Notes: generated by a model from the letters alone, not told the origin. DNA of 17,115 bases from Betaproteobacteria bacterium (GCA_005888955.1 VBCS01000099.1:1-17115), one strand, 5' to 3'. Shown: positions 1 through 7,245, counted from the stretch's first letter. Program-made: numbers and translations.

Positions 1-1
1 G

Positions 2-133
2 GACGGCGCAATTACGTTCGGCGACAACGCCTACGACGGCCGGATGCACATAGCGATGAAAAACACAAACGACACGATGGACATGACGTTCACCGGCAAA
101 CGCATCGGCGACTGCACGGCCGCGACCAAGTAG
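2..133 (+). CDS. C-terminal end of a DUF3617-type protein (partial)
   Basis: The window opens inside a reading frame that runs from base 2 to a TAG at 131-133, giving 43 residues. The tail reads GAITFGDNAYDGRMHIAMK, then a Met/Thr-rich strand and TGKRIGDC near the end. This alternation of short beta strands rich in Met and Thr, closed by GKRxGDC, is what I know from the DUF3617 family of small secreted or periplasmic proteobacterial proteins of unknown function. The N-terminus, with the expected signal peptide, lies outside the window. The gene is convergent with valS, and the two are separated by about 97 bp of hairpin-rich DNA. The family call rests on a short C-terminal match only. Confidence 0.62.
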   Translation, partial: DGAITFGDNAYDGRMHIAMKNTNDTMDMTFTGKRIGDCTAATK

Positions 134-171
134 CGGCCCGCGGTAGCAAGGCCGGATAGATTCCCGGCATC

Positions 172-190
172 CCCCGGATCAAGTCCGGGG
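172..190. repeat. REP-like perfect hairpin between convergent genes
   Basis: CCCCGGA-TCAAG-TCCGGGG is a perfect 7-bp stem with a 5-nt loop. It is followed by two further CCCGGG-centred elements (about 194-201 and 224-230), the second touching the valS stop codon at 231-233. Motifs of the type CCGGATCAAGTCCGG are common dispersed intergenic palindromes in proteobacteria. There is no U-tract on either strand, so I read this as a REP-like element that may also slow or end transcription from both convergent genes, not as a classical intrinsic terminator. Confidence 0.5.
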
Positions 191-230
191 TCAGCCCGGG
201 CTACACTGGTCGGACGGTGCTCGGCCCGGG

Positions 231-2983
231 TTACGCCGATAGCCGCTCGAGCTGCGGCTTGACCTTTTCGAGGGTGGCAAGAAATCCAGCCAACCGCTCG
301 CGCTCCTGCGCGACGATCTGCGCCGGCGCGCGGTCGACGAACGATGCGTTGGCGAGCTTGGCGTTGATGCTCGCAATCTCTCGCTCGAGTCTCGTCACCT
401 CCTTCGACAAACGCTGTCGCTCTGCAACTGGGTCTACCTTCACATCAAGCATGAGACGCAGCGAGTGGACCACTTGCACCGGCGTATCCGAATGCGGCAG
501 CTGATCGACCAACTGAACATCGGATAGCTTAGCCATCACTCGAAGATAATCCTTGAGTGCGCCGATACCGACTGCGGCGACGTCGCCCGTAATGAGGGCA
601 GAAACTCGCTGTGCCGGCGACATGCCCATCTCGCCACGAAGTGAACGACATGATTCGACCAAAGCGATCAGGGTTGCGACTTGCGTGCTTGCAGTAGGGT
701 CGCGATGGCTAAAGTCCGCTTTCGGATACGGCGCGACAGAAATCGAGTTGCCAACCCTGCCGGCCAATGGACCGATCGAGTGCCACAGCTCTTCCGTAAT
801 GAACGGGATGATCGGATGGGCAAGCCGCAGAATCGTCTCGAGCACACGGACTAGCGTCCGCCGGGTCCCTCGCTGCGCGGCTTCGTCGCCTCGCGCGAGA
901 TCGACTTTGGCAAGCTCAACATACCAATCGCAATAATAGTTCCAGACGAACTCGTAAATCGCTCTTGCGGCGAGATCGAACCGATATTGTTCAAGCTGTT
1001 CCGCGACCTCCTCTTCAACATCCTGGAGTTCGGCGATGATCCAGCGGTCAGCGATCGACAAAGTCAGCGGCTTTGCCTCGTCGAGTCCGACGTCTTTGCC
1101 TTCGACGTTCATAAGCACGAAGCGCGCCGCGTTCCACAGCTTGTTGCAGAAGTTGCGGTAGCCCTCGCAGCGGTTCAAATCGAAGTTGAGCGTGCGACCG
1201 AAGGTGGCGAGGCTCGCGAACGTGAAGCGCAGCGCGTCGGCGCCAAACGCCGGAATGCCCTGCGGGAACTGCTTGCGCATACGCTTTTCTATGGTCTCGC
1301 GCTGCTTTTCCAGCATCAGGCCGGAGACGCTCTTGACAACGAGGTCCTCGAGATTCGTGCCGTCGATGAGATCGAGCGGGTCGAGGATGTTGCCCTTCGA
1401 CTTCGACATCTTCTGCCCTTCGCCATCGCGCACGATCGAATTGATGTACACGTCGCGGAACGGGATCTTGCCGGTGAAGTAGGTCGTCATCATGACCATG
1501 CGGACGACCCAGAAAGAGATGATGTCGAAGCCGGTGACCAGTACCGACGAGGGCAAAAAGAAGCGCAGCTCCTGCGTTTCCTGGGGCCAGCCGAGCGTCG
1601 AGTGGCACCACAGCGCGGAGGAGAACCAGGTGTCGAGGACGTCCTCGTCCTGCTGGAGCACGTGCGCGGGCTTGCCCGCTTTCTTCGCCGCTTCTTCCGC
1701 ATTACGCGCGACGAAGACGTTGCCCGCATCGTCGTACCACGCCGGAATGCGGTGGCCCCACCAGAGTTGGCGCGAGATGCACCAGTCGTGCACGTTTTCG
1801 AGCCAGTTGTTGTACCAGGACGTCCAATGCTCGGGTACGAAGCCGATGCTGACAGGCTCCCCGGTCTTCGGATCGGGGAGACTCGCGTTGACCGCCGCCA
1901 GGCAGATGTCCCGGAACGATTTGCCCGGGAAGAAGGGATGTCCGGCCGGCGCAGGCTCCGTCATCGCCACGAACCATTGGTCGGTCAGCATCGGCTCGAC
2001 TACCTCGCCGGTGCGCCCACAGCGGGGCACGATCATCTTGTGCGCCTTTTCGGCTGCCACCAGCCCCGCGGCGCGGAGGTCGGCCAGCACGGCCTTGCGT
2101 GCCGCGTAGCGGTCGAGGCCGCGGTATTTCTCCGGCGCGTTGGCGTTGATTTTCGCGTCGAGGGTGAAGATCTCGAGCGGAGCGAGCCCGTGCCGCGTGC
2201 CGATTTCGTAATCGTTGAAATCGTGCGCCGGCGTGATCTTCACGCCCCCGGTGCCGAATGTCTTGTCGACGGAGGCGTCGGCAATGACCGGAATCCTGCG
2301 CCCGGTGAGCGGCAGCTCGACTTCCTTGCCGACGAATCCCGCGTAGCGTTGATCATCGGGATTCACCGCGACCGCGACATCGCCCAGCATTGTTTCCGGC
2401 CGGGTCGTCGCGACCGTGAGATATCCGGACTTGTCGATCAGCGGATAGCGAATCTCCCACAGCGTGCCGTCCTCTTCCTCCTTCTCGACCTCGAGATCGG
2501 ACACCGCGGTGCCCAGCACGGGGTCCCAGTTGATAAGCCGCTTGCCGCGATAGATGAGGCCATCATCGACGCGCCGAGCCGCCGCATCTGGTTGGTGATC
2601 GTCGAGCCGGATTCCTGCTTCCATTTCCAGACTCGTTCGACGAATGCGTCACGGCCCAGCTCGCGACGCGATAAGCCTTCCGCCTTCAACTGATTCTCGA
2701 CCACGATCTGCGTCGCGATGCCGGCGTGGTCGGTACCGACCTGCCAGAGCGTGTTGTCGCCGCGCATGCGGTGCCATCGGATCAGCACGTCCATCAGCGT
2801 TTGCTGGAACGCGTGCCCCATGTGCAGCGTGCCGGTGACGTTCGGCGGCGGGAGCTGGATGCAGTACGCGGGGACGTTCTCGCGCAGCGCCGGCTTGAAC
2901 AGCCCGTGCGACTCCCAGTACGCGTACCACCTGCCTTCGATCGTGCGCGGCTCGAAGCTTTTCGCTAGTTCCATCGGCGACAT
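231..2983 (-). CDS. valS: Valyl-tRNA synthetase, interrupted by an internal deletion and frameshift
   Basis: ValS is the cytoplasmic class I synthetase that charges tRNA-Val and edits mischarged threonine. The first 139 residues (start ATG 2983, alternative ATG 2974) carry the HIGH motif as HMGH (residues 54-57) in PPPNVTGTLHMGH and end in MRRLGAS. The protein resumes in another frame at DGLIYRGKRLINWDP and continues for about 777 residues through TTRPETMLGD (editing domain), LDTWFSSALW, GFDIISFWVVRM, the KMSKS motif (bases 1398-1412), the anticodon-binding helices and the C-terminal coiled coil that ends in TAA 231-233. The two parts sum to about 916 residues. With the roughly 28 residues that E. 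coli ValS has between these blocks (DWxRERFTMDEG region), the total would be normal (about 945). Break at about 2560-2570. ValS is essential, so an assembly or sequencing error is more likely than a true pseudogene. Confidence 0.9.
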
Positions 2984-3001
2984 CGTCAGCGCAAACGAGA
3001 A

Positions 3002-3007
3002 ATTATA
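3002..3007 (-). promoter_or_regulatory. Candidate -10 element of valS
   Basis: On the minus strand a perfect TATAAT lies 18 bp before the proposed valS ATG. No good -35 hexamer is present at 16-18 bp; the region there is the GC-rich hairpin at 3020-3049. The implied leader is very short and no strong Shine-Dalgarno sequence is visible. It would give valS its own promoter, apart from the ABC module upstream. Confidence 0.35.
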
Positions 3008-3019
3008 GCGGATCGACGC

Positions 3020-3049
3020 AGCGCGACCGGGCCCGATCCCCGGTGCGCT
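3020..3049 (-). terminator. GC-rich hairpin after the DUF3299 gene
   Basis: AGCGC and CCGGG pair with CCCGG and GCGCT, with a small GA/T internal loop and a 7-nt apical loop. The hairpin lies between the DUF3299 stop codon (3069-3071) and valS. No U-tract follows on the minus strand, so if it ends transcription it does so imperfectly or with Rho. It could instead be an ordinary GC-rich palindrome. Confidence 0.3.
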
Positions 3050-3068
3050 GGTTGCAGAGCAGCGTGGG

Positions 3069-3575
3069 CTAGCGCGACGGCGCCGCGACGTACTCGGCGT
3101 CGGTCATGCGGTAGAGCACACCAGCCGGATCGTCTTTGAGCACCGCGAACCTGCCGGCGACGACGATCGGCTCGAAACCGTACGCGAGCGGTTTCATGGC
3201 CAATACTTCGACGATCGCGTCGGGTCCCGCCGGAAGACAGAACGGGCAATGCGGGGGCACGGCGGAGAGCAGGAAATGCTTCTGCTTGTCGCCCATGTCG
3301 AGCGGAATGATGAAGCCCTGAACGCGGACGTCCTTCTTGTCCAGTCCCATGATGTCGCGCGAGAACTGCGGCACCATCTTGTTGCCCTGCTTGACCGGCT
3401 CGACCTGCGAGAGCGTCTTCCACGACACGACGCCGTGCATGTCCGGAAGCAGCTGCGAGGCATAATCAGCCGCGCTCGGCAGCCCCGACGGCGGCACGCT
3501 GTTGTCGAGGGCGAGCACGGGCAATGTTACCGCGAGCATCGCAGTCCCGATGACAGAAGCAAAGCGAATGGTCAT
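3069..3575 (-). CDS. DUF3299 family exported protein of an ABC (zinc-type) module
   Basis: The protein has 168 residues and starts at ATG 3575, preceded by AAGGG inside the end of the permease gene, five bases after the permease stop; translational coupling is likely. Residues 1-22 form a signal peptide (basic start, hydrophobic core, probable cleavage after VLA). The mature part has GFIIPLDMG (about 87-95), FLLSAVPPHCPFC with a CxxC pair (Cys110, Cys113), and a beta-rich end (AGRFAVLKDDPAGVLYRM). This layout matches DUF3299, a periplasmic family of unknown activity. It often sits beside a MacB/LolD-like ABC pair, as in the Zur-regulated PA4063-PA4066 operon of Pseudomonas. The CxxC may bind metal or form a disulfide. 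A role in zinc homeostasis is inferred from context. A longer upstream reading frame in this phase only shadows the permease gene. Confidence 0.78.
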   Translation of the reverse strand: MTIRFASVIGTAMLAVTLPVLALDNSVPPSGLPSAADYASQLLPDMHGVVSWKTLSQVEPVKQGNKMVPQFSRDIMGLDKKDVRVQGFIIPLDMGDKQKHFLLSAVPPHCPFCLPAGPDAIVEVLAMKPLAYGFEPIVVAGRFAVLKDDPAGVLYRMTDAEYVAAPSR

Positions 3576-3580
3576 TGCAA

Positions 3581-4831
3581 TCAGCCCTTGGCCAAGGTCG
3601 CTGCCACGTCCAGGCGATACGCGCGCCAAACCGGCAGCAATGCCGCAATTATACCTCCAGCCAACGCGAGCGTAACCACGCCAAGTTCGCTCGGAAGAAG
3701 CCTCAACGCGCCGGTCGCGAGCGATGCCGCGGCGGGAAGCCACGCGCCGATCGCTGCGAGCAGCGCGTGTCCCAGCGCGCCCCCCAGGAGCGCGCCTGCA
3801 GCGGACAGCAGCAAGCTCTCGAGGAGCAGCACACCGCACACGCGGCCGCGGCTCGCGCCCAAGGTGCGCATGATGGCGAGATCGTATTGCCGTGCATCCA
3901 TCGCCTGGTAGAGCGCGATGAACATCCCCAATGCGGCGGCGGCGATGAGAAACAGCGCAAAGCCGCGGATGACGTCGGTCCCGACGCCGAACACCGTGAA
4001 CAACCGCGCCGACTCGTATGCAGGTGACGCCGATTGCAGCGAGGATTCCGCGTTGATCTGCCGCGGCAGGCTGGCCGCGGCGAGCGGCGTCGCGTAGCGG
4101 ACGAGCGCCATCGTGACTTCGCGTCCCGGCGTCACGGCGGGCTCCTCGGCATGCGCGCTGGCGGAACCCGGCTGACCCGCTGCGGCGGTCTCTTGCGCGT
4201 GCTCTTCCTGCGCTTCGTGCTCGTGCACCTTCCAAACACTATCGACGCCGGTGAGCACCAGACGGTCGATGACGGTTCCCGCCGGCGCGAGAATCCCGAC
4301 GATACGGTATGGATTGTCGGCGTGAATCTCGCCGCCCTCGACGAGTCCGTGCGAGCCCGCGAATTGCGCGCCGAGCGCGAGTCCCGAGCGGCGGGCGACT
4401 TCGGCACCGAGTACCGCTTCGAGCGGCGCGCTCCACAGCGCGCCGCCGGCGAGCCGGGCGCCATAGAGACCGAGGAAGGCGGGTTCGGTGCCGACGATGT
4501 GATAGCCGCGATAGCTGTCGCCGAGCGCAATGGGAATGACTTCGCGGATCAGCGGATTGCGGCGAAGCCTTTCGATTTCCTCGAGCGGGATGTTTCCCGG
4601 CGGCACGTCGACGTGGTAGACGCCGGCGAGCACGAGCTGCAGCGGACTGCCCTTGGCGCCGACGACGAGATCGATCGCCGCGGCGTCGCGCTTGAGGCGC
4701 TCGTCGAGCGCAGTGGTGAGCAGTAGCAACAGCGTGATCGTGGCGACACCGAGCGTAAGGAGCAACAGGTTGAGCAGTGTCGCCAGCGGGCTGCGCCGGG
4801 CGTAGGCGTAGGCAATGCGCACGAGATTCAT
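3581..4831 (-). CDS. ABC transporter permease, FtsX/MacB type, with His/Glu-rich periplasmic loop
   Basis: The protein has 416 residues and its ATG overlaps the ATPase stop (ATGA at 4831-4828), so the two are co-translated. One N-terminal membrane helix (about 17-40) is followed by a large periplasmic domain of the MacB_PCD type, then three C-terminal helices (about 284-310, 335-365, 383-405). This is the topology of FtsX/MacB/LolC-type permeases, which are usually mechanotransmitters or lipoprotein movers and not classic importers. The end RxLGASRGRVCGVLLLES is typical of the FtsX domain. The loop at about residues 200-231 is unusual: it holds VHEHEAQEEH and a later HAEE (His203, 205, 211, 227), a plausible weak metal-binding stretch. 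With the ATPase and DUF3299 protein it resembles PA4064-PA4066 of Pseudomonas. The substrate is not known from sequence; zinc is an inference. Confidence 0.83.
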   Translation of the reverse strand: MNLVRIAYAYARRSPLATLLNLLLLTLGVATITLLLLLTTALDERLKRDAAAIDLVVGAKGSPLQLVLAGVYHVDVPPGNIPLEEIERLRRNPLIREVIPIALGDSYRGYHIVGTEPAFLGLYGARLAGGALWSAPLEAVLGAEVARRSGLALGAQFAGSHGLVEGGEIHADNPYRIVGILAPAGTVIDRLVLTGVDSVWKVHEHEAQEEHAQETAAAGQPGSASAHAEEPAVTPGREVTMALVRYATPLAAASLPRQINAESSLQSASPAYESARLFTVFGVGTDVIRGFALFLIAAAALGMFIALYQAMDARQYDLAIMRTLGASRGRVCGVLLLESLLLSAAGALLGGALGHALLAAIGAWLPAAASLATGALRLLPSELGVVTLALAGGIIAALLPVWRAYRLDVAATLAKG

Positions 4832-5466
4832 GCGGCGGCCTCGAGATCGTAACGGCGGGCAAAGGCATCGCGAATGCGACCGTCGTGCGAGGCGACGACG
4901 AGCGTCGCGCCGACGGCGTCGGCCTGCGCCGCGAGCAGACCGGCAGCCGCAAGTGCATTGGCATCGTCGAGCGCGGCGGTCGGCTCGTCGGCGAGGAGCA
5001 GGGCGGGCCGGTTGATCGCCGCCCGCGCGATCGCCACGCGCTGCGCCTGTCCCTGCGACAGCGTGTCCGGCATGCGCAGCGCGAGATCGCCGATGTCGAG
5101 CGCCGCGAGCACCGCTTGCGCCCCTGCGCGATCGGCCGGCGCCCCGGCCAGATATTGCGCGAGCAGCAGGTTATCGAGCGCGGAAAGGCTCGCGAGAAGG
5201 TGCAGCCGCTGCGGCAGGAAGCCGACGTGGCGGCCACGCCAGCGGTCGAGCGCAGTGTCCGACAGCTCGGCGAGATTCTGCCCGCCGACGGCGACGCTAC
5301 CCTGCGACGGTCGCAGCAGGCCGGCCAACAGGTGGAGCAGCGTCGACTTGCCGCTTCCCGAAGGGCCCGCGAGCAGCCAGCGTTCGCCCGGCGCCGCGGA
5401 CCACGCCGGCACCCGCACCGCGAGCGTCTTTCCGAAGCGATGCTCGATGCCGTTGAGGGCGAACAT
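4828..5466 (-). CDS. ABC transporter ATP-binding protein (LolD/MacB-like)
   Basis: This 212-residue protein is a single cytoplasmic ATPase domain with all the core motifs: Walker A GPSGSGKST (34-42), Q-loop LPQ (Gln86), signature LSQGQ (136-140), Walker B LLLADEP (156-162) and the switch His in ASHD (194). It is the usual size for the LolD/FtsE/MacB-type ATPases that pair with FtsX-like permeases, and it overlaps such a permease gene by four bases. The ATG at 5466 follows aroF by 31 bp, with no clear Shine-Dalgarno sequence. The gap is almost filled by a palindrome (5480-5498), so this gene may head its own transcript instead of simply continuing from aroF. The substrate cannot be read from the ATPase itself. 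Confidence 0.88.
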   Translation of the reverse strand: MFALNGIEHRFGKTLAVRVPAWSAAPGERWLLAGPSGSGKSTLLHLLAGLLRPSQGSVAVGGQNLAELSDTALDRWRGRHVGFLPQRLHLLASLSALDNLLLAQYLAGAPADRAGAQAVLAALDIGDLALRMPDTLSQGQAQRVAIARAAINRPALLLADEPTAALDDANALAAAGLLAAQADAVGATLVVASHDGRIRDAFARRYDLEAAA

Positions 5467-5479
5467 TTACGCGGAGCTT

Positions 5480-5498
5480 AACGCAACCCGGTTGCGTT
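5480..5498. promoter_or_regulatory. Perfect palindrome in front of the ABC module: candidate operator
   Basis: AACGCAAC-CCG-GTTGCGTT is a perfect inverted repeat (8-bp arms, 3-nt centre). It starts at the aroF stop codon (5498-5500) and ends 13 bp before the ATPase start. On the minus strand TTGTAA and TAAGCT flank a 17-bp spacer that coincides with the palindrome; as a promoter this is weak. The size and symmetry suit a dimeric repressor such as the Fur/Zur-family protein encoded at 6742-7185, although the bases do not match the classical AT-rich Zur box. It could also act as an RNA hairpin in an aroF-ABC transcript. Confidence 0.4.
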
Positions 5499-6514
5499 TA
5501 CAATTCGCGTCCGACGGCGCGCGCGACCGCGCCGAGCTGTTCCATCAGCGTCGCGAACTCGGCCAGGGTCAGCGCCTGGTCGGCATCGCACCATGCATCG
5601 CAGGGATTGGGATGCACCTCGATCAGCAGGCCGTCCGCGCCCGCTGCCACCGCCGCGCAGGAAAGCGCCGGCACCATCCACGCCTTGCCGCCGGCATGCG
5701 AGGGATCGACGATCACCGGTAGATGCGTTTCGCGCTTGAGCACAGGCACCGCGGTCACGTCGAGCACGTTGCGATACGCGGTCTCGAAGGTGCGTATACC
5801 GCGTTCGCAGAAGATGATGTTGTGATTGCCCCCGGCGGCGATGTATTCGGCGGCCATGAGCCACTCGTTGATCGTCGCCGACATGCCGCGCTTGAGGACG
5901 ACGGGCTTGGTCGTGCGCCCGACTTCCTTCAGCAGATCGAAGTTCTGCATGTTGCGCGTGCCGATCTGGATCACATCGACGTCGTACTGCAGGAAGGTTT
6001 CGAGCATCCGCGGGTCCATCAGCTCGGTAACGATCGGCAGACCGTGTGCGTCGGCGGCCGTTCGCAGCAACTCCAGCCCCTCCACGCCTTTGCCCTGAAA
6101 CGTGTAGGGACTGGTGCGCGGCTTGAACGCCCCGCCGCGCATCAGGCGAGCGCCAGCCGCCTTCACGCCTGCCGCAGCGACGTCCATCTGCGGGCCGGTC
6201 TCGACCGAGCACGGACCGGCGATGACCTGCACGGTCTTGCCGCCGATCGACACGCCGGCGACGTCGATGACCGTGTTCGCCTTGTGCCATTCCCGCGCGA
6301 CGATCTTGTACTGCTTGACGATGTGCATCGATTTCTCGACGCCGGGCATCGGGTCGAACATTTCGGGATCGAGCTTGCGCTCGTCGCCGACGGCGCCGAT
6401 GAGCGTGCGCTCGGTGCCGCGTGAGATGTGAACCTGCAGGCCCTGGGCGAGGATTTTCGCTTCGACGGCCTCGATTGCCTTTTCATCGGCGTCCGGTTGC
6501 ATGACGATGATCAT
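5498..6514 (-). CDS. aroF: 3-deoxy-7-phosphoheptulonate (DAHP) synthase, type I-beta with regulatory N-domain
   Basis: The enzyme condenses phosphoenolpyruvate and erythrose 4-phosphate to DAHP, the first step of the shikimate pathway. It has 338 residues, the same length as the Thermotoga maritima enzyme, and aligns with it along its whole length as I recall that sequence. Residues 1-70 form the ferredoxin-like (ACT-like) domain that in T. maritima mediates Tyr/Phe feedback inhibition (HISRGTERTLIGAVGD). The barrel follows with IAGPCSVE (98-105), MRGGAFKPRTSPYTFQG (125-141), DPSHAGG (270-276) and IEVHPNP (298-304). The expected metal ligands are present: Cys102, His273, Glu299 and Asp310. 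The ATG at 6514 has AGGGA seven bases upstream. This ribosome site abuts the U-tract of a strong terminator preceded by an aromatic-rich leader ORF, which points to attenuation control. Confidence 0.93.
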   Translation of the reverse strand: MIIVMQPDADEKAIEAVEAKILAQGLQVHISRGTERTLIGAVGDERKLDPEMFDPMPGVEKSMHIVKQYKIVAREWHKANTVIDVAGVSIGGKTVQVIAGPCSVETGPQMDVAAAGVKAAGARLMRGGAFKPRTSPYTFQGKGVEGLELLRTAADAHGLPIVTELMDPRMLETFLQYDVDVIQIGTRNMQNFDLLKEVGRTTKPVVLKRGMSATINEWLMAAEYIAAGGNHNIIFCERGIRTFETAYRNVLDVTAVPVLKRETHLPVIVDPSHAGGKAWMVPALSCAAVAAGADGLLIEVHPNPCDAWCDADQALTLAEFATLMEQLGAVARAVGREL

Positions 6515-6526
6515 GGTCGATTCCCT

Positions 6527-6557
6527 AAAAAAATCGGGCGGCCCCTGGGCCGCCCGA
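6527..6557 (-). terminator. Intrinsic terminator in the aroF leader (attenuator)
   Basis: On the minus strand TCGGGCGGCC-CAGG-GGCCGCCCGA is a perfect 10-bp stem with a 4-nt loop, followed at once by seven Ts. The tract ends directly at the AGGGA ribosome site of aroF, so the terminator belongs to the aroF leader rather than simply to the 3' end of the Fur-family gene, which stops about 185 bp upstream. A leader segment CCGCCCG (6610-6604 on the minus strand) can pair with CGGGCGG in the 5' arm and would form a competing antiterminator. Confidence 0.85.
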
Positions 6558-6584
6558 CGTTGGTTGAAACTCTTTGCTGGTGTG

Positions 6585-6671
6585 CTATCGGTAAGCGCGG
6601 CCCCGGGCGGTCAACCCGTAGTAGAAATACCATCCGAACGCGGCTGCAGCCCGCATATCGCAATCGTTCAT
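6585..6671 (-). CDS. Aromatic-rich leader peptide of aroF
   Basis: This 28-codon ORF starts at ATG 6671 and stops at TAG 6587-6585; a GTG at 6707 in the same frame would make it 40 codons. Residues 12-18 read FGWYFYY: one Trp, two Phe and three Tyr codons in seven, with another Tyr at 27. No strong Shine-Dalgarno sequence is visible before either start. The ORF ends 28 bp before the terminator stem. The arrangement of short ORF, run of codons for the pathway end products, alternative pairing segment, terminator and biosynthetic gene matches classical ribosome-mediated attenuation (trp and phe leaders of enterobacteria). Starvation for Phe, Tyr or Trp would stall the ribosome and let aroF be transcribed. 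It is too short to be a conventional enzyme and was found by reading the intergenic strand. Confidence 0.75.
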   Translation of the reverse strand: MNDCDMRAAAAFGWYFYYGLTARGRAYR

Positions 6672-6741
6672 GGCGAGTTTGACGTCGAGGACGACCCGGG
6701 AGTTCACGGCGCCAGTCTAGCATGGCTTACTCGCCTTGCCG

Positions 6742-7185
6742 TCAGGCCGCGCATTGGTCGCAGCTTCCCTTGATCATGACCTCGACGTCGCGCCGCCGAT
6801 ACCCGGCCGGGAGCGGAATCGATGGCAGCCTGGTCTGGTCGAGGCAAATTACCTTGCCGCAGGAGCTGCACTCGAAGTGGGCGTGGCCACTGCCGCGCGC
6901 GGGCCGGTGCCCGGCGGCCGAAAAGCGCCAGATCCGATCCTCGCCCGAGACCTTGTGCACAAGGCCCTGCTCGGTAAGCCATTCGAGCACGCGGTAGAGC
7001 GTCACGCGATCGACGTCTTGGCCGCGGCGCAAGCGGCGCTCGACCTCGTGATGCGTCAACGCCTCGTCGGCGCGGAGGAGCGCCGCGAGCACTTCGATGC
7101 GGGCGCGCGTCAGGCGCGCGCCGGTCGCCGCAAGCAGCGCCGCCGCCTGCAACGCGGTATTGGCCGGGAGATGCTTGGGTGCCAT
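6742..7185 (-). CDS. Fur-family metal-responsive regulator, Zur-like
   Basis: The protein has 147 residues. Residues 20-75 are the winged helix (TGARLTRARIEVLAAL, then DRVTLYRVLEWLTEQGLV, the Fur recognition-helix signature). The dimerisation and metal domain follows, with HAHFECSSCG (His101, His103, Glu105, Cys106, Cys109) and a C-terminal CDQC (Cys142, Cys145); the two CxxC pairs form the structural zinc site of the family. The absence of the HHHDH-type run of true Fur and the short CDQC tail favour a Zur-type zinc sensor, but the specificity is inferred. ATG 7185 was chosen over an in-frame ATG at 7284 because the extra 33 residues are Arg-rich and unlike the family. The ABC trio resembling a Zur-controlled zinc operon lies downstream, beyond aroF, on the same strand. 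Confidence 0.85.
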   Translation of the reverse strand: MAPKHLPANTALQAAALLAATGARLTRARIEVLAALLRADEALTHHEVERRLRRGQDVDRVTLYRVLEWLTEQGLVHKVSGEDRIWRFSAAGHRPARGSGHAHFECSSCGKVICLDQTRLPSIPLPAGYRRRDVEVMIKGSCDQCAA

Positions 7186-7215
7186 CGGCGAAGCGATAAG
7201 TGCACTGCTCAAGCC

Positions 7216-7245
7216 ATCATAGCGCCGGCTTGCACGGCAAAACAA
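7216..7245 (-). promoter_or_regulatory. Candidate promoter of the Fur-family gene
   Basis: On the minus strand TTGTTT (7245-7240), an 18-bp spacer and TATGAT (7221-7216) lie about 30 bp upstream of ATG 7185. The -10 matches five of six consensus bases and the -35 three of six. The 183-bp gap from 7186 to 7368 holds nothing else I can support. Confidence 0.35.

Noticed and set aside
987..2693. Long open frame of 568 codons on the plus strand across valS
   Set aside because: It is antisense to conserved valS sequence, Arg/Glu/Asp/Val-rich as expected for the reverse phase of a high-GC gene, and shows no domain.
3576..4235. N-terminal extension of the DUF3299 frame
   Set aside because: This part lies inside the permease gene in another phase, is Arg/Ala-rich, and the real start has a signal peptide and a ribosome site.
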